The translations under genes were made by a program, and so were the position numbers. From Streptomyces sp. CB02056 (GTDB lineage Bacteria > Actinomycetota > Actinomycetes > Streptomycetales > Streptomycetaceae), in the NCBI RefSeq assembly GCF_001905545.1, contig NZ_LIPD01000008.1, positions 1 through 64,000 on the forward strand: a stretch of 64,000 nt of DNA, given 5' to 3'. The notes below the pieces were generated by a model. That model was not told where the DNA came from. It saw only the letters and a program-made list of their open reading frames with translations, and searched no databases. Positions 28,321-37,144 of the stretch are shown here, piece after piece; position 1 is the first letter of the stretch; every line of letters begins with the position of its first letter.

Positions 28321-28935
28321 CTACAGCGGTACGAGGGTTCCGCCCCGCTCGCGGTACCGTTCGGCGGTCCGGGGGCACTGCCAGCCGCCGTCCCCGGCGG
28401 GCCGCAGCGGCTCGCCGGCCCGGCCCACCCAGCCGATCCGGCGGGCCGGGACACCGGCGACCAGGGCGAAGTCCGGGACGTCCCGGTGCACCACGGCGCC
28501 GGCCGCGACCAGGGCCCAGCGGCCGACCGTCACCCCGGCGACCAGCACCGCCCGGCCGCCGATCGAGCAGCCGTGACGGAGCGTCACCCCTTCGGCACAC
28601 CAGTCGAGTTGGCCCTTGGGGCGGCCGTCGGGGGTGACCGCGCGCGGGTACCGGTCGTTGGTGAGGACGGCGGCCGGGCCGATGAACACCCCGTCCTCGA
28701 CCACCGCCGGCTCGTACACCAGCGCGTGGTTCTGCACCTTGACCCGGTCCCCGATCCGGACGCCGGGGCCGACGTACGCGCCGCGGCCGATCACGCAGTC
28801 CGCGCCGACCACCGCGTCCTCGCGGACCTGGGCGAGGTGCCAGACCGTCGTCCCGGCGCCGATCGCGGCCCGTTCGTCGACGTCCGCGCTCGGCTCGATC
28901 CGGGCCGCGCCCGACCCGTCCTCAACTGTCGCCAT
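28321..28935 (-). CDS. Left-handed beta-helix acyltransferase (WbpD/WlbB-like sugar N-acetyltransferase)
   Basis: Hexapeptide-repeat transferase of 204 aa. Repeats run about 15-160 (IGAGTTVWHLAQVREDAVVGADCVIGRGAYVGPGVRIGDRVKVQ). The catalytic-type His lies in KVQNHALVYEPAVVEDGVFIGPAAVLTNDRYPRA. This pattern matches N-acetyltransferases acting on UDP- or dTDP-amino sugars for surface polysaccharides. It is followed (in transcription order, upstream) by a GT2 gene on the same strand, supporting a role in surface glycans. Confidence 0.85.
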   Translation of the reverse strand: MATVEDGSGAARIEPSADVDERAAIGAGTTVWHLAQVREDAVVGADCVIGRGAYVGPGVRIGDRVKVQNHALVYEPAVVEDGVFIGPAAVLTNDRYPRAVTPDGRPKGQLDWCAEGVTLRHGCSIGGRAVLVAGVTVGRWALVAAGAVVHRDVPDFALVAGVPARRIGWVGRAGEPLRPAGDGGWQCPRTAERYRERGGTLVPL

Positions 28936-29051
28936 GCGCACCGACGATAGCGGTGCCGAGAAGGGTGCCGGACGGGTTCCGGGCGGTGCCGCCGAAGAGG
29001 CGTCGAGAAGGCGCCGGGGCGGCTGCCGAAACGAATCGGCGGATCCGCGGA

Positions 29052-30092
29052 TCAGCCGGTCTTCGAGAGCACGTCCTTGGCGGCCGGGCCGACGCTGGCG
29101 ATCACTCTCCGGGCCAGCGAGCGCGGTGAGGTCAGGAAGCCGAAGCCCCAGCTGAGGTGCATGGTCGCGAAGGCCACCGGCAGCAGCGCCTTGGCCTTGA
29201 ACGACAGGCCGCGCCCCTCGACCGCCGCACCGCCGAGGATGCCCAGCAGGTACGCGCCGGGCACCGCGAGGAAGGCCGGGTGGACGGCGGCGCCGAGCCC
29301 CAGCCCGAGCAGGACCGCCGCCAGCGCGGCCGGCGGGGCGAGGTAGCGCAGGTTGACCGAGCCCCGGTGGTAGCGGGTGACCACCCGGCGCCAGCGGCCG
29401 TAGTCCTTGTACTGCTTGGCCAGCGCCCGCACCGAGGGGCGGGGCCGGTACGTCACCTTGAGCTGCGGGGTGAACCAGACCAGGCCGCCGTCCTGGCGGA
29501 TCCGGTAGTTCAGCTCCCAGTCCTGGGCGCGGATGAACTCCTCGTTGTAGCCGCCGAGCTTCTCCAGCACCTCGCGCCGGAACACCCCGAGGTAGACGGT
29601 GTCCGCCGGGCCGGCCAGGCCGCCGGTGTGGAAGGCGGCGTTCCCGACGCCGATCTTGGAGGTCATCGCGGCGGCGACCGCGTTCTCCCACTCGGTCTCG
29701 CCCTCGGCGTGCATGATGCCGCCGACGTTGGCCGCGTCCATCTCGCCGAGCAGCCGGACCGCCGTGGTGATGTAGCCGGGGGTGAGCAGGCCGTGGCCGT
29801 CCACGCGCACGACTATCGGGTGCCGGGAGCCCCGGATCGCGGCGTTCAGCCCGGCCGGCGTCCGGCCGGTGGGGTTCGCCACCGTCCGCACCCGCGGGTC
29901 CTCGGCCACCAGCTCGGCCGCGATCTCCGCGGTGCGGTCGGTGGAGGGGCCGAGGGCGATCACCACCTCCATCGGCCCGGGGTACTCCTGGTCCAGGATG
30001 CGCCGGACCGCCGTGCGCAGGTGACGTTCCTCGTTGAGCACCGGCATGATCACGGAAACAGCCGGCAGCTCCTCAGCAGCCTTGGTGTTCAT
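29052..30092 (-). CDS. Family 2 glycosyltransferase with C-terminal membrane segments
   Basis: GT-A enzyme of 346 aa: VSVIMPVLNEERHLRTAV at the N-terminus, VVIALGPSTDRT, the DxD-type VVRVDGHGLL, and RAQDWELNYRIRQDGG with the catalytic-base region (ED-like QDWE). Two or three hydrophobic helices (about 250-315) anchor it in the membrane. The closest theme is ExoA-like succinoglycan glycosyltransferases. MNTKAAEE is chosen over an ATG three codons upstream. Confidence 0.9.
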   Translation of the reverse strand: MNTKAAEELPAVSVIMPVLNEERHLRTAVRRILDQEYPGPMEVVIALGPSTDRTAEIAAELVAEDPRVRTVANPTGRTPAGLNAAIRGSRHPIVVRVDGHGLLTPGYITTAVRLLGEMDAANVGGIMHAEGETEWENAVAAAMTSKIGVGNAAFHTGGLAGPADTVYLGVFRREVLEKLGGYNEEFIRAQDWELNYRIRQDGGLVWFTPQLKVTYRPRPSVRALAKQYKDYGRWRRVVTRYHRGSVNLRYLAPPAALAAVLLGLGLGAAVHPAFLAVPGAYLLGILGGAAVEGRGLSFKAKALLPVAFATMHLSWGFGFLTSPRSLARRVIASVGPAAKDVLSKTG

Positions 30093-30253
30093 CGGGGCCA
30101 ACCGTACCGGTGCGGACGTGTCCTCGTCTTGTCCCGGTCCGGGCTGCCGGGGACGCCTCGCGGTGCCGCGCCGGTGCTGTGATCAAGAACACCGTACTCC
30201 CCCTTACGCGCAGGCCGGAAGCGGTGTGGATCCGGTGGCGGTCCGGGGTGGGT

Positions 30254-32245
30254 TCAGAGTGCGTAGTGGGCGACGGTGAACACCGCGTAGCCGGTCAGCG
30301 CGAGCCGGTTCACCAGGTGCTGGGGGCCGCCCAGCCGGTCCGGCAGGGCCTGTGCCGGGCGCAGGTCGGGGCGGTGGGCGGCGGTGGCGACGGTCCGGGC
30401 CACCGCGCCCGGGTCGTACCGGCCGCCGAAGAGGGCGGCCAGCCAGACCGCCGGGCGGCTGAAGAAGGAGAACTCCCGCCCGCCGTGCAGCCGGATGGTG
30501 AGCAGGTTCCGGTGCGCCGCCGCCGCCGAGATCTCCGCCCACCGGTAGCAGCGGGTGCGCAGCGCGGTGGCCACCCGCAGGCCGTTGCGGTCGGCGACCA
30601 GCTGCCAGGACAGCGTCTGGGCGCAGGCCAGGATCGCCAGCGAGCCGATCCACAGCGGGCGCAGCAGCCCCTCCCACCAGCCGTCGTCGTCGAGCAGCAC
30701 CACGGCGGCGGCGACCACCAGCGCGGCCACCGGTCCGGCGGCCGCGCGCAGCGGCAGCGGCATCTCCCAGCGGCGGGCGGCCAGCGGCTCGGTGTCCGGA
30801 CCGGCCACCGGGGCGGCGGCGACGGTCTCGGCGGTCAGCGCCGCGACGGCCAGGTCGCGCTCGCGGTAGCGCCCGGAGCGCCGGCCGACGCGCGGGGGCC
30901 GGGCGGCGGGGGCGACCACGGCCGCCACCCAGTGCGGGTCGCCGTCCAGCAGGCCGGGGCGGACGAGGAGCTGGTGGTCGGGCCCGTCCGGGCCGCCGTA
31001 CAGCACGGCGGGCACGCTGCGGCCGGCCCGGGCCAGCCACTCGGCGGCCTCGGCCGGGGTCGCCCGGTCGAACAGCTCCCAGTGCTCCTCCTCGTCCTCG
31101 TCGTGGTCGAGCACCGGGTCGGGGTAGTCGGCGTCCTCGTCCTCGGTCTCCAGGTGTTCGGGCACCCACGCCGGGGCCGCGCCGTCCGGGGCGGCGTTCC
31201 GGGCCCAGCGGTAGCGGTCGCGCTCGACCAGCCGCCAGAGCCCGGGGCCGTCCGGCGGGCCGTCCAGCGGCAGCACCAGCAGGTCGCCGCGGGCGTCGGC
31301 GCGCACCCGGACGGCGAGCGCGGGGCCGGCGCCGGCGAAGGCGGGCCTGCCCCGGCGGGCGCTCGCGACGGCGGCCGAGCCGAGCAGCACCAAGCCGGGC
31401 AGGGCGATCAGGCCGCCCGCGGCCAGCTGGCCGGAGACGTCGTAGTCGTCGCCCAGGGCGCGCACCGAGTCGCCGTCCACCAGCAGCGGGACAGGCTCGC
31501 CGGGCTGGGGCCGGCGCTGCCACCAGACGTCCAGGGCGGCGGTGCGCTCGGGGCCGCCGCCGGGCGGCTGGAAGCGGACGGTCAGCGCGCCGTCCCGGTC
31601 GCTCCCGTCCGCGGTGCCGGTCACCCGGGTGGCCCGCTCGGCGGCGCCGTCCGCCCGGGCCTGCGCCCAGAGGCCGTACACCGGGAAGGCCGCGGCGACC
31701 ACCAGCAGCAGGACGCCGAGGGCGCGGCGCAGCACGGGCGGGCCGTCCCGGTGGACGGGCGAGGGCCCGCCCGCGGCGCTCCAGGGATAGGGGACGGGCG
31801 GGGCCATCAGCTCGTCCAGCTGCTGGCGGGCGCGGCGGCGGCCGGACTCGGCGCCGAGCAGGACGGCGGTGAGCAGCACGTGCAGCAGCACCGCCGACCA
31901 GCGGGCGACCGGGGTGACCAGGCCCTCCGGGAGGTACCAGAGCAGCGCCAGGACGACCGGCGGGACGAGCACCCGGACCCGGGCCCTGGTGGCCAGCAGG
32001 ACGATCTCGGCCAGCACCGACCAGCCGGCCAGCCCCGAGCCCCAGGTGTCCCGGCAGACGTTCTGGACGTTGCACCGGCCCACGTCCGGCTCCACCGCGC
32101 CGGCCAGGACCACGAACGCGAGCGGCACCAGCGCGAGCCAGCGGCCGTCCAGCCGCCAGGCGGTCCGGGCGGCGCGCCAGCGGGCGGCGGCCGCGCTGGT
32201 GAGGGGCGCTGCGCTGGGCAGGGGCGGGGCGTCCGAGGGGAGCAT
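30254..32245 (-). CDS. Hypothetical polytopic membrane protein (663 aa)
   Basis: Unrecognised protein with hydrophobic helices near residues 32-52, 72-90, 95-112, 118-135, 175-195, 290-308 and 540-600. A large soluble region (about 310-520) contains an acidic patch (ETEDEDADYPDPVLDHDEDEEEH). Near the C-terminus, LVADRNGLRVATALRTRCYRWAEISAAAAHRNLLTIRLHGG resembles a bacterial PH-like domain. N-terminal in-frame extension is rejected as low-complexity. Downstream of, but separated by a terminator from, the ABC exporter. Confidence 0.72.
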   Translation of the reverse strand: MLPSDAPPLPSAAPLTSAAAARWRAARTAWRLDGRWLALVPLAFVVLAGAVEPDVGRCNVQNVCRDTWGSGLAGWSVLAEIVLLATRARVRVLVPPVVLALLWYLPEGLVTPVARWSAVLLHVLLTAVLLGAESGRRRARQQLDELMAPPVPYPWSAAGGPSPVHRDGPPVLRRALGVLLLVVAAAFPVYGLWAQARADGAAERATRVTGTADGSDRDGALTVRFQPPGGGPERTAALDVWWQRRPQPGEPVPLLVDGDSVRALGDDYDVSGQLAAGGLIALPGLVLLGSAAVASARRGRPAFAGAGPALAVRVRADARGDLLVLPLDGPPDGPGLWRLVERDRYRWARNAAPDGAAPAWVPEHLETEDEDADYPDPVLDHDEDEEEHWELFDRATPAEAAEWLARAGRSVPAVLYGGPDGPDHQLLVRPGLLDGDPHWVAAVVAPAARPPRVGRRSGRYRERDLAVAALTAETVAAAPVAGPDTEPLAARRWEMPLPLRAAAGPVAALVVAAAVVLLDDDGWWEGLLRPLWIGSLAILACAQTLSWQLVADRNGLRVATALRTRCYRWAEISAAAAHRNLLTIRLHGGREFSFFSRPAVWLAALFGGRYDPGAVARTVATAAHRPDLRPAQALPDRLGGPQHLVNRLALTGYAVFTVAHYAL

Positions 32246-32324
32246 CGGACGATCATCCCAGCCCCCGGGAAACGGACGGTACGCCCGCCGGACCGGCCCG
32301 GACCTGCGGGGGCGGGGCACGGCG

Positions 32325-32357
32325 CAGGGGCCGGGTGCTGTGCGCACCCGGCCCCTG
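32325..32357 (-). terminator. Stem-loop terminator after the ABC permease gene
   Basis: Perfect 14-bp stem (32325-32338 with 32344-32357) and 5-nt loop, about 85 nt after the permease stop. The flanking DNA to 32440 is C-rich low-complexity with CCCCCG repeats. Confidence 0.75.
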
Positions 32358-32440
32358 TCCCCCGTGCCCCCCGGTCCCCCGTGGGTCCCCCCGTTCCCCC
32401 GTTCCCCCGTGGTCCGGGCCCGGCGCCCCCCGGCGCCGGG

Positions 32441-35008
32441 TCAGTCCGTCGCGATGGCCGCGAGGACGTTCATGCGTCCGGCCCGGAAGGCCGGGACGAG
32501 TGCGGCGAACAGGCCGATCAGCACCGAGGCGACCAGCGTGACCGCCACCGTGACGGTCGGGACGGAGAGCGTCCCGAGGCCCTGGTCCCGCAGCACCCGC
32601 TGGGCGGTGATGCCCCAGCCGAGGCCCAGTCCGGTGCCGAGGACGGCGCCGAACACCGCGATCACCACGGACTCCAGCCGGATCATCCGGCGCAGCTGGC
32701 GGCGGGAGAGCCCGATCGCCCGCAGCAGGCCGATCTCGCGGGTCCGCTCGACCACCGACAGCGCCAGGGTGTTGACCACGCCGAGCACCGCGACCGTGAT
32801 CGAGAGGGCGACCAGCCCGTAGATCAGGTAGAGCAGGGTGTTGATCTGGGACTGGGCGAGCTCCTTGTAGCCGGCCCGGTCCTTGATGGTGAGCTGCGGG
32901 TACTCCTTCAGCCCGTCCTCCAGCGCGGTCAGCGTCCGGTCGACGTCGGCGCCCGGGGAGGCCTTGGCGAAGAAGGTCCACACCGGCGGCTGCTCGGCGG
33001 CCGGGACGACCTTCTCCATGGTGTCCATGGCCACGAAGGAGCCGTCGCCGAACAGCTCGCCCTTGCCGAAGACCGCGCCGACCGGCACCGTCTGGGTGCG
33101 GCCCTGGCCGTAGTCGACGGTGACCTGGTCGCCGACCTTCAGGCCGTGGTCCTTGGCGAAGGCGGCGCCGATGCCCAGCGAGCCGCGCTGGAGCGAGTCC
33201 ACCGCACCGGAGTCGACGGTCGGCCGGAAGTCGGTGCCGAAGAAGGACGGCGGCACCGCGGTCAGCGGGGTCTTGGCCTTCTGCCCGTCCGGCAGCTGGA
33301 CCCTGGCGGCGAAGAACCGCTGGGTGGTGACGTGGTCGATGCCCGGGGTCTTCCGGACCGCGTCCATCATCTCGGGGGTGATCGCGGTACGGCCGCCGGA
33401 GACGATGTAGTCCGCGCCCACCGACTTGTCGATCTGGGCGCTGGTCGAGGTGACGGCCGAGGAGCTGAACACCGCGGAGGCGATCACCAGCGCCAGGCCG
33501 ATCATCAGCGCGGCGGCGGTGGCGCCGGTACGGCGCGGGTTGCGCATCGCGTTGCGCTGGGCGAGCCTGCCGGACGGGCCGAACAGCGCCGGCAGCAGCG
33601 CGCCGAGCACCCGGACGACGGCCGAGGCCAGCAGCGGGCCGAGCACCACGAAGCCGATCAGGGTGAGCACCACGCCGAGGCCCAGGTACCGGCCGCCGGT
33701 GGCCGCCTTCTCCGCCCCCGCGCCGAGCACCAGCACCGCGCCGCCGCCCGCCGTCAGCAGCAGGCCGAGGCCGGTGCGGACGAGGTTGGCCCGGGCCTCC
33801 GCCGGGGTGCCGTGGTCGCGCAGCGCGGCCATCGGCGAGATCCGGCTCGCCCGGCGGGCCGGGAACCAGGCCGCGACCAGGGTGACCACGATGCCCAGCG
33901 CGTACCCGGCGACGAACACGTCCGGCCCGATCTGCAGGTCGGCCGCCTCCAGGTCCATGCCGATCGCCGTCATCAGCTTGATCAGGCCGACCGCCACGCC
34001 CAGGCCCGCCGCGACCCCGAGGGTCGAGCCGAGCACGCCCAGGATCAGCGCCTCGACCAGCACCGAGCGGTTGACCTGCCGCCGGCTGCCGCCGATGGCG
34101 CGCAGCAGGCCGATCTCCCGGGTGCGCTGGGCGACCAGCATCGAGAAGGTGTTGACGATCAGGAAGGCGCCGACGATCGCCGAGACGAAGGCGAAGCCGA
34201 GCATCGCGTACTTCATGAAGCCGAGGCCCTTGCCGACCTGCTCGCTGCGGTCGGCCTTCTGCTCGGCCGCCGTCTTCACCTGGTACCCGCCGCCGAGCCG
34301 GGCCAGCGCGTCGGCCTTGAGGCGGTCGTCGCCGCGGCTGCCGTCGCCGTACGCCTCGACGGTGCTGAAGGCCGGCCCGCCGAGCAGCGCCTGCTGGGCG
34401 GTCGGGGTGTCCAGGAAGCCGAGCGCCGCGCCCGGGTTGGTGGTGGTGAAGGTGCCGATGCCGACGATGGTGAAGTCGTGCCGGCCGAGGGGGTTCTCGA
34501 CCCTGAGCGTGTCACCGAGGGCGAGCTTGGCCTTCTTCACGGTGTCCGCGTCCAGCAGCAGCTCGGTCGGCCCGCGCGGCGTGTGGCCGGAGGTGACCTT
34601 CAGCGGGTTGCCCGGGGTGTCGGTCCAGTTGCCGAGCAGGGTGGGCGCGCCGGTGGTCGGGCCGACCAGCTTGTTGGTGGCCGGGTTGATCATGACGGCG
34701 TTCTCGACCAGGACCTGGCCGACGGCGCTCTTCACCCCGGGCAGCGCGGCGACCTGCCGTTCCAGCGCGACCGGGACGGTCGGCGGCTTGACGGCGGCCT
34801 GCTGCTCCTCGTCCTCGGCCGGCTTGGGCGGCTGGACCGAGACGTCGGAGGAGGTCGCGGCGAAGAGCTTGTCGAAGGTGCCGGTGGCGGTGTTGGAGAA
34901 CACCAGGGTGCCGGAGACGAAGGCCACCGACAGCACGACGGCGATGAGCGAGAGCGCCATCCGGCCCTTGTGGGCGAGGAAGCTCCGCAGTGAGGTCTTG
35001 AGCAGCAT
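32441..35008 (-). CDS. ABC transporter permease with two FtsX domains (MacB-like/LolCDE-like)
   Basis: Membrane protein of 855 aa. N-terminal helix LSLIAVVLSVAFVSGTLVF, outer domain (about 45-255), first FtsX block of three helices (about 260-400, with REIGLLRAIGGSRRQV), a two-helix linker, second outer domain (about 520-730) and second FtsX block (about 735-855, with REIGLLRAIGLSRRQL). Actinobacterial exporters of this kind use a single fused permease with one ATPase. Substrate unknown; lipids, peptides or lipoproteins are possible. Lies 19 nt after its ATPase gene. Confidence 0.93.
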   Translation of the reverse strand: MLLKTSLRSFLAHKGRMALSLIAVVLSVAFVSGTLVFSNTATGTFDKLFAATSSDVSVQPPKPAEDEEQQAAVKPPTVPVALERQVAALPGVKSAVGQVLVENAVMINPATNKLVGPTTGAPTLLGNWTDTPGNPLKVTSGHTPRGPTELLLDADTVKKAKLALGDTLRVENPLGRHDFTIVGIGTFTTTNPGAALGFLDTPTAQQALLGGPAFSTVEAYGDGSRGDDRLKADALARLGGGYQVKTAAEQKADRSEQVGKGLGFMKYAMLGFAFVSAIVGAFLIVNTFSMLVAQRTREIGLLRAIGGSRRQVNRSVLVEALILGVLGSTLGVAAGLGVAVGLIKLMTAIGMDLEAADLQIGPDVFVAGYALGIVVTLVAAWFPARRASRISPMAALRDHGTPAEARANLVRTGLGLLLTAGGGAVLVLGAGAEKAATGGRYLGLGVVLTLIGFVVLGPLLASAVVRVLGALLPALFGPSGRLAQRNAMRNPRRTGATAAALMIGLALVIASAVFSSSAVTSTSAQIDKSVGADYIVSGGRTAITPEMMDAVRKTPGIDHVTTQRFFAARVQLPDGQKAKTPLTAVPPSFFGTDFRPTVDSGAVDSLQRGSLGIGAAFAKDHGLKVGDQVTVDYGQGRTQTVPVGAVFGKGELFGDGSFVAMDTMEKVVPAAEQPPVWTFFAKASPGADVDRTLTALEDGLKEYPQLTIKDRAGYKELAQSQINTLLYLIYGLVALSITVAVLGVVNTLALSVVERTREIGLLRAIGLSRRQLRRMIRLESVVIAVFGAVLGTGLGLGWGITAQRVLRDQGLGTLSVPTVTVAVTLVASVLIGLFAALVPAFRAGRMNVLAAIATD

Positions 35009-35027
35009 GATGGTGTCGTCCCGCCGC

Positions 35028-35816
35028 TCAGCTGGTGCGCTTGCCGTCGAAACGGCGCATGCGTTCGAGGACGGAGTCGGCGGTGGGCGCGTACATCTCG
35101 TCCACGATCACGCCGTCGGCGAGGAAGAGCACGCGGTCCGCGTAGCCGGCGGCGACCGGGTCGTGGGTGACCATCACGATGGTCTGGCCCAGCTCGTCCA
35201 CCGAGCGGCGCAGGAAGGTCAGCACCTCGGCGCCGGACCGGGAGTCCAGGTTCCCGGTGGGCTCGTCGCCGAAGATGATCTCGGGGCGGGCGGCCAGTGC
35301 CCGGGCCACCGCGACGCGCTGCTGCTGGCCGCCGGAGAGCTGGGCGGGGCGGTGCTTGAGCCGGCCGGACAGGCCGACCGTCTCCACCACCTGGTCCAGC
35401 CAGGCCTGGTCGGGCCTGCGCCCGGCGATGTCCATCGGGAGCGTGATGTTCTCCAGCGCGTTCAGCGTCGGGAGCAGGTTGAAGGCCTGGAAGATGAAGC
35501 CGATCTTGTCGCGCCGGAGCCTGGTGAGCTGCTTGTCCTTCAGGCCGGTGATCTCGGTGTCGCCGATCCGGATCTGCCCGGAGGTGACCGTGTCGAGGCC
35601 CGCCAGGCAGTGCATCAGGGTGGACTTGCCGGAGCCCGACGGCCCCATGATCGCGGTGAACCGGCCGCGCTGGATGTCGACGTCGACCGCGTCGAGCGCG
35701 GTCACCCTGGTCTCGCCCGAGCCGTACGCCTTGGTGACCTGACGGGCCGACGCGGCGACGGCGGGCGCCCCGCCGGGAAGCTGGGGGTCGTACACGGCTG
35801 CTGCTGCCGTCGTCAC
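35028..35816 (-). CDS. ABC transporter ATP-binding protein (MacB/LolD type)
   Basis: ATPase of 262 aa for the adjacent FtsX permease. Walker A GPSGSGKST, Q-loop IFQAFNLLP, signature LSGGQQQRVAVARAL, Walker B EIIFGDEPTGNLDS and H-loop MVTHDPVAA are all intact. The phrase IFGDEPTGNLDS is typical of the MacB/LolD subfamily. First gene of a two-gene minus-strand operon. Confidence 0.95.
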   Translation of the reverse strand: MTTAAAAVYDPQLPGGAPAVAASARQVTKAYGSGETRVTALDAVDVDIQRGRFTAIMGPSGSGKSTLMHCLAGLDTVTSGQIRIGDTEITGLKDKQLTRLRRDKIGFIFQAFNLLPTLNALENITLPMDIAGRRPDQAWLDQVVETVGLSGRLKHRPAQLSGGQQQRVAVARALAARPEIIFGDEPTGNLDSRSGAEVLTFLRRSVDELGQTIVMVTHDPVAAGYADRVLFLADGVIVDEMYAPTADSVLERMRRFDGKRTS

Positions 35817-36141
35817 TGGGACACTCCTAAGGAAGATGCGCTCACCCGTTGGCCCCCAGCCTCACGGGCCCGCCCGCCGCGCGACATGGCGCGGGCGGTA
35901 GTCCTCGACCGGGAGTTGTCTCCACCCTCCCGGTGGACCTGGCCACCGGACCCGGCGCAACCGGGCCGCTTCCTGGCGGGTGGGGATGTGTGAACCACGT
36001 TAGGAGTCGGCGGCGGAGCGCTCGTCATCCGCCGGAATGAAGCCTCTCAACCAAGGTTCTACGGGCCACGGAGCGGCTCCCCCTAGGGGTCGCCGCGGCC
36101 CGTCTCGGGGACGCCCCGTACGGGCCGGCGGCGACGGTCCG
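35817..36141. other. Intergenic region: ABC operon promoter and flavoprotein-gene terminator
   Basis: Region of 325 bp without a gene. Near 36061-36103 an imperfect long hairpin (ACGGGCC ... GGCCCGT ends, CCCC/GGGG near the loop) could terminate the flavoprotein transcript. The ABC operon promoter must lie between about 35820 and 36060; TAACGT at 35996-36001 on the minus strand is a possible -10, but no convincing -35 was seen. Confidence 0.35.
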
Positions 36142-36696
36142 TCAGCTCGTCAGCGCGGGTGCGGCCAGCCGCTCCAGGGCCGTGGCGAAGCCGTCCACGA
36201 CCGGGGCCAGCAGCGTTTCGGTCTCGCGCTCCACCAGGGTCGTCCCGTCCTCCCGGGCGGTGATGTGGCGGTCGAGCACGAACCAGCCCTGGGTGATGTG
36301 GCCGGCGCCCATCGAGCTGAGCACCGGGCGCAGCGCGTAGTCCACCGCGAGGACGTGCGCGGGCGAGCCGCCGGTGGCGAGCGGCAGGACGGCCTTGCCG
36401 GCCAGGGCGTACTGCGGGAGCACGTCCAGCAGGGCCTTCAGCAGGCCCGAGTAGGCGGCCTTGTAGACGGGGGTGCCGACGACCACGCCGTCGGCGCGGG
36501 CGAACAGCTCGGTGACGGCGACGATCGCGGGGTGGTCGAAGTCGCCCGACAGCAGCGCGTGCGCGGGCAGGCTGCGGGCCTCGAAGGGGACGACGTGGTG
36601 GCCGCGCTCCGCCAGCCGCGCGTCGACGTGGCGCAGCAGGCGGGTGGTGCGGGAGGTGGCGGACGGGGAGCCGGAAACGGACAGGACGACGGCCAT
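36142..36696 (-). CDS. NADPH-dependent FMN reductase (SsuE/flavodoxin-like)
   Basis: Flavodoxin-fold protein of 184 aa: VLSVSGSPSATSRTTRLL phosphate/FMN loop, GVVVGTPVYKAAYSGLLKALLDVLPQYALAGKAVLPLATGG (SsuE signature), C-terminal helix. SsuE supplies reduced FMN to alkanesulfonate monooxygenase; no ssuD or ssuABC is nearby, so the partner monooxygenase is unknown. Strong GAGGTGAAA ribosome site. A long upstream in-frame extension is antisense to the collagen-like LCP coding sequence and is rejected. Confidence 0.9.
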   Translation of the reverse strand: MAVVLSVSGSPSATSRTTRLLRHVDARLAERGHHVVPFEARSLPAHALLSGDFDHPAIVAVTELFARADGVVVGTPVYKAAYSGLLKALLDVLPQYALAGKAVLPLATGGSPAHVLAVDYALRPVLSSMGAGHITQGWFVLDRHITAREDGTTLVERETETLLAPVVDGFATALERLAAPALTS

Positions 36697-37144
36697 GGGT
36701 TTCACCTCTGGCTGGAAGCGGGGCGGCGCGGTGCGGCGGAGTGCGGCGGCGGGGGAAGGCGCCGCGGTGGGGGCCGGTACCGGGGGCGGTGCGGGAACGG
36801 TGCGGGGGGGCGTTGCGGGGCACCGGGGCGCTACGTCGGCGGACGTGCGGGGCCTGCGGGGAGTACGGGGACCCGACGGGCGCGTGTCAGCCGCGACAGA
36901 GCGAACAGGCCACACCGCGCCGCAGGTCGACGTGCCGCCGACGCGTGAGTGCCCAACGCTGATCCATGCCTGGAATGCAAACACGCTGTGTTCGAGCTGG
37001 TCAAGAAACGTTTCAGCCGCTGGAACGGCGGGTGTCCGGATGTTTCGGCGGAACGATTCGGGGCGTGCATCAAAACTGCTACAAGAGGCCTGGTGGGCCC
37101 CCCGGGGGGAGTCAGCCCGACCGGGGTCGGGCATCCTCGTCGGC
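36697..37144. other. Divergent intergenic region, flavoprotein gene / LCP gene 3
   Basis: Region of 448 bp; the left half is G-rich, the right half (36930-37090) is clearly more AT-rich and likely holds the LCP promoter. GGAAC occurs three times (36791, 37022 and 37047 regions), but none has a correctly spaced CGTC, so I do not call a SigE promoter. No gene is supported; a 60-codon plus-strand ORF overlaps the LCP start and looks incidental. Confidence 0.35.

Noticed and set aside
36780-37060. SigE promoter for LCP gene 3
   Set aside because: GGAAC occurs three times but no CGTC follows at 15-18 nt.
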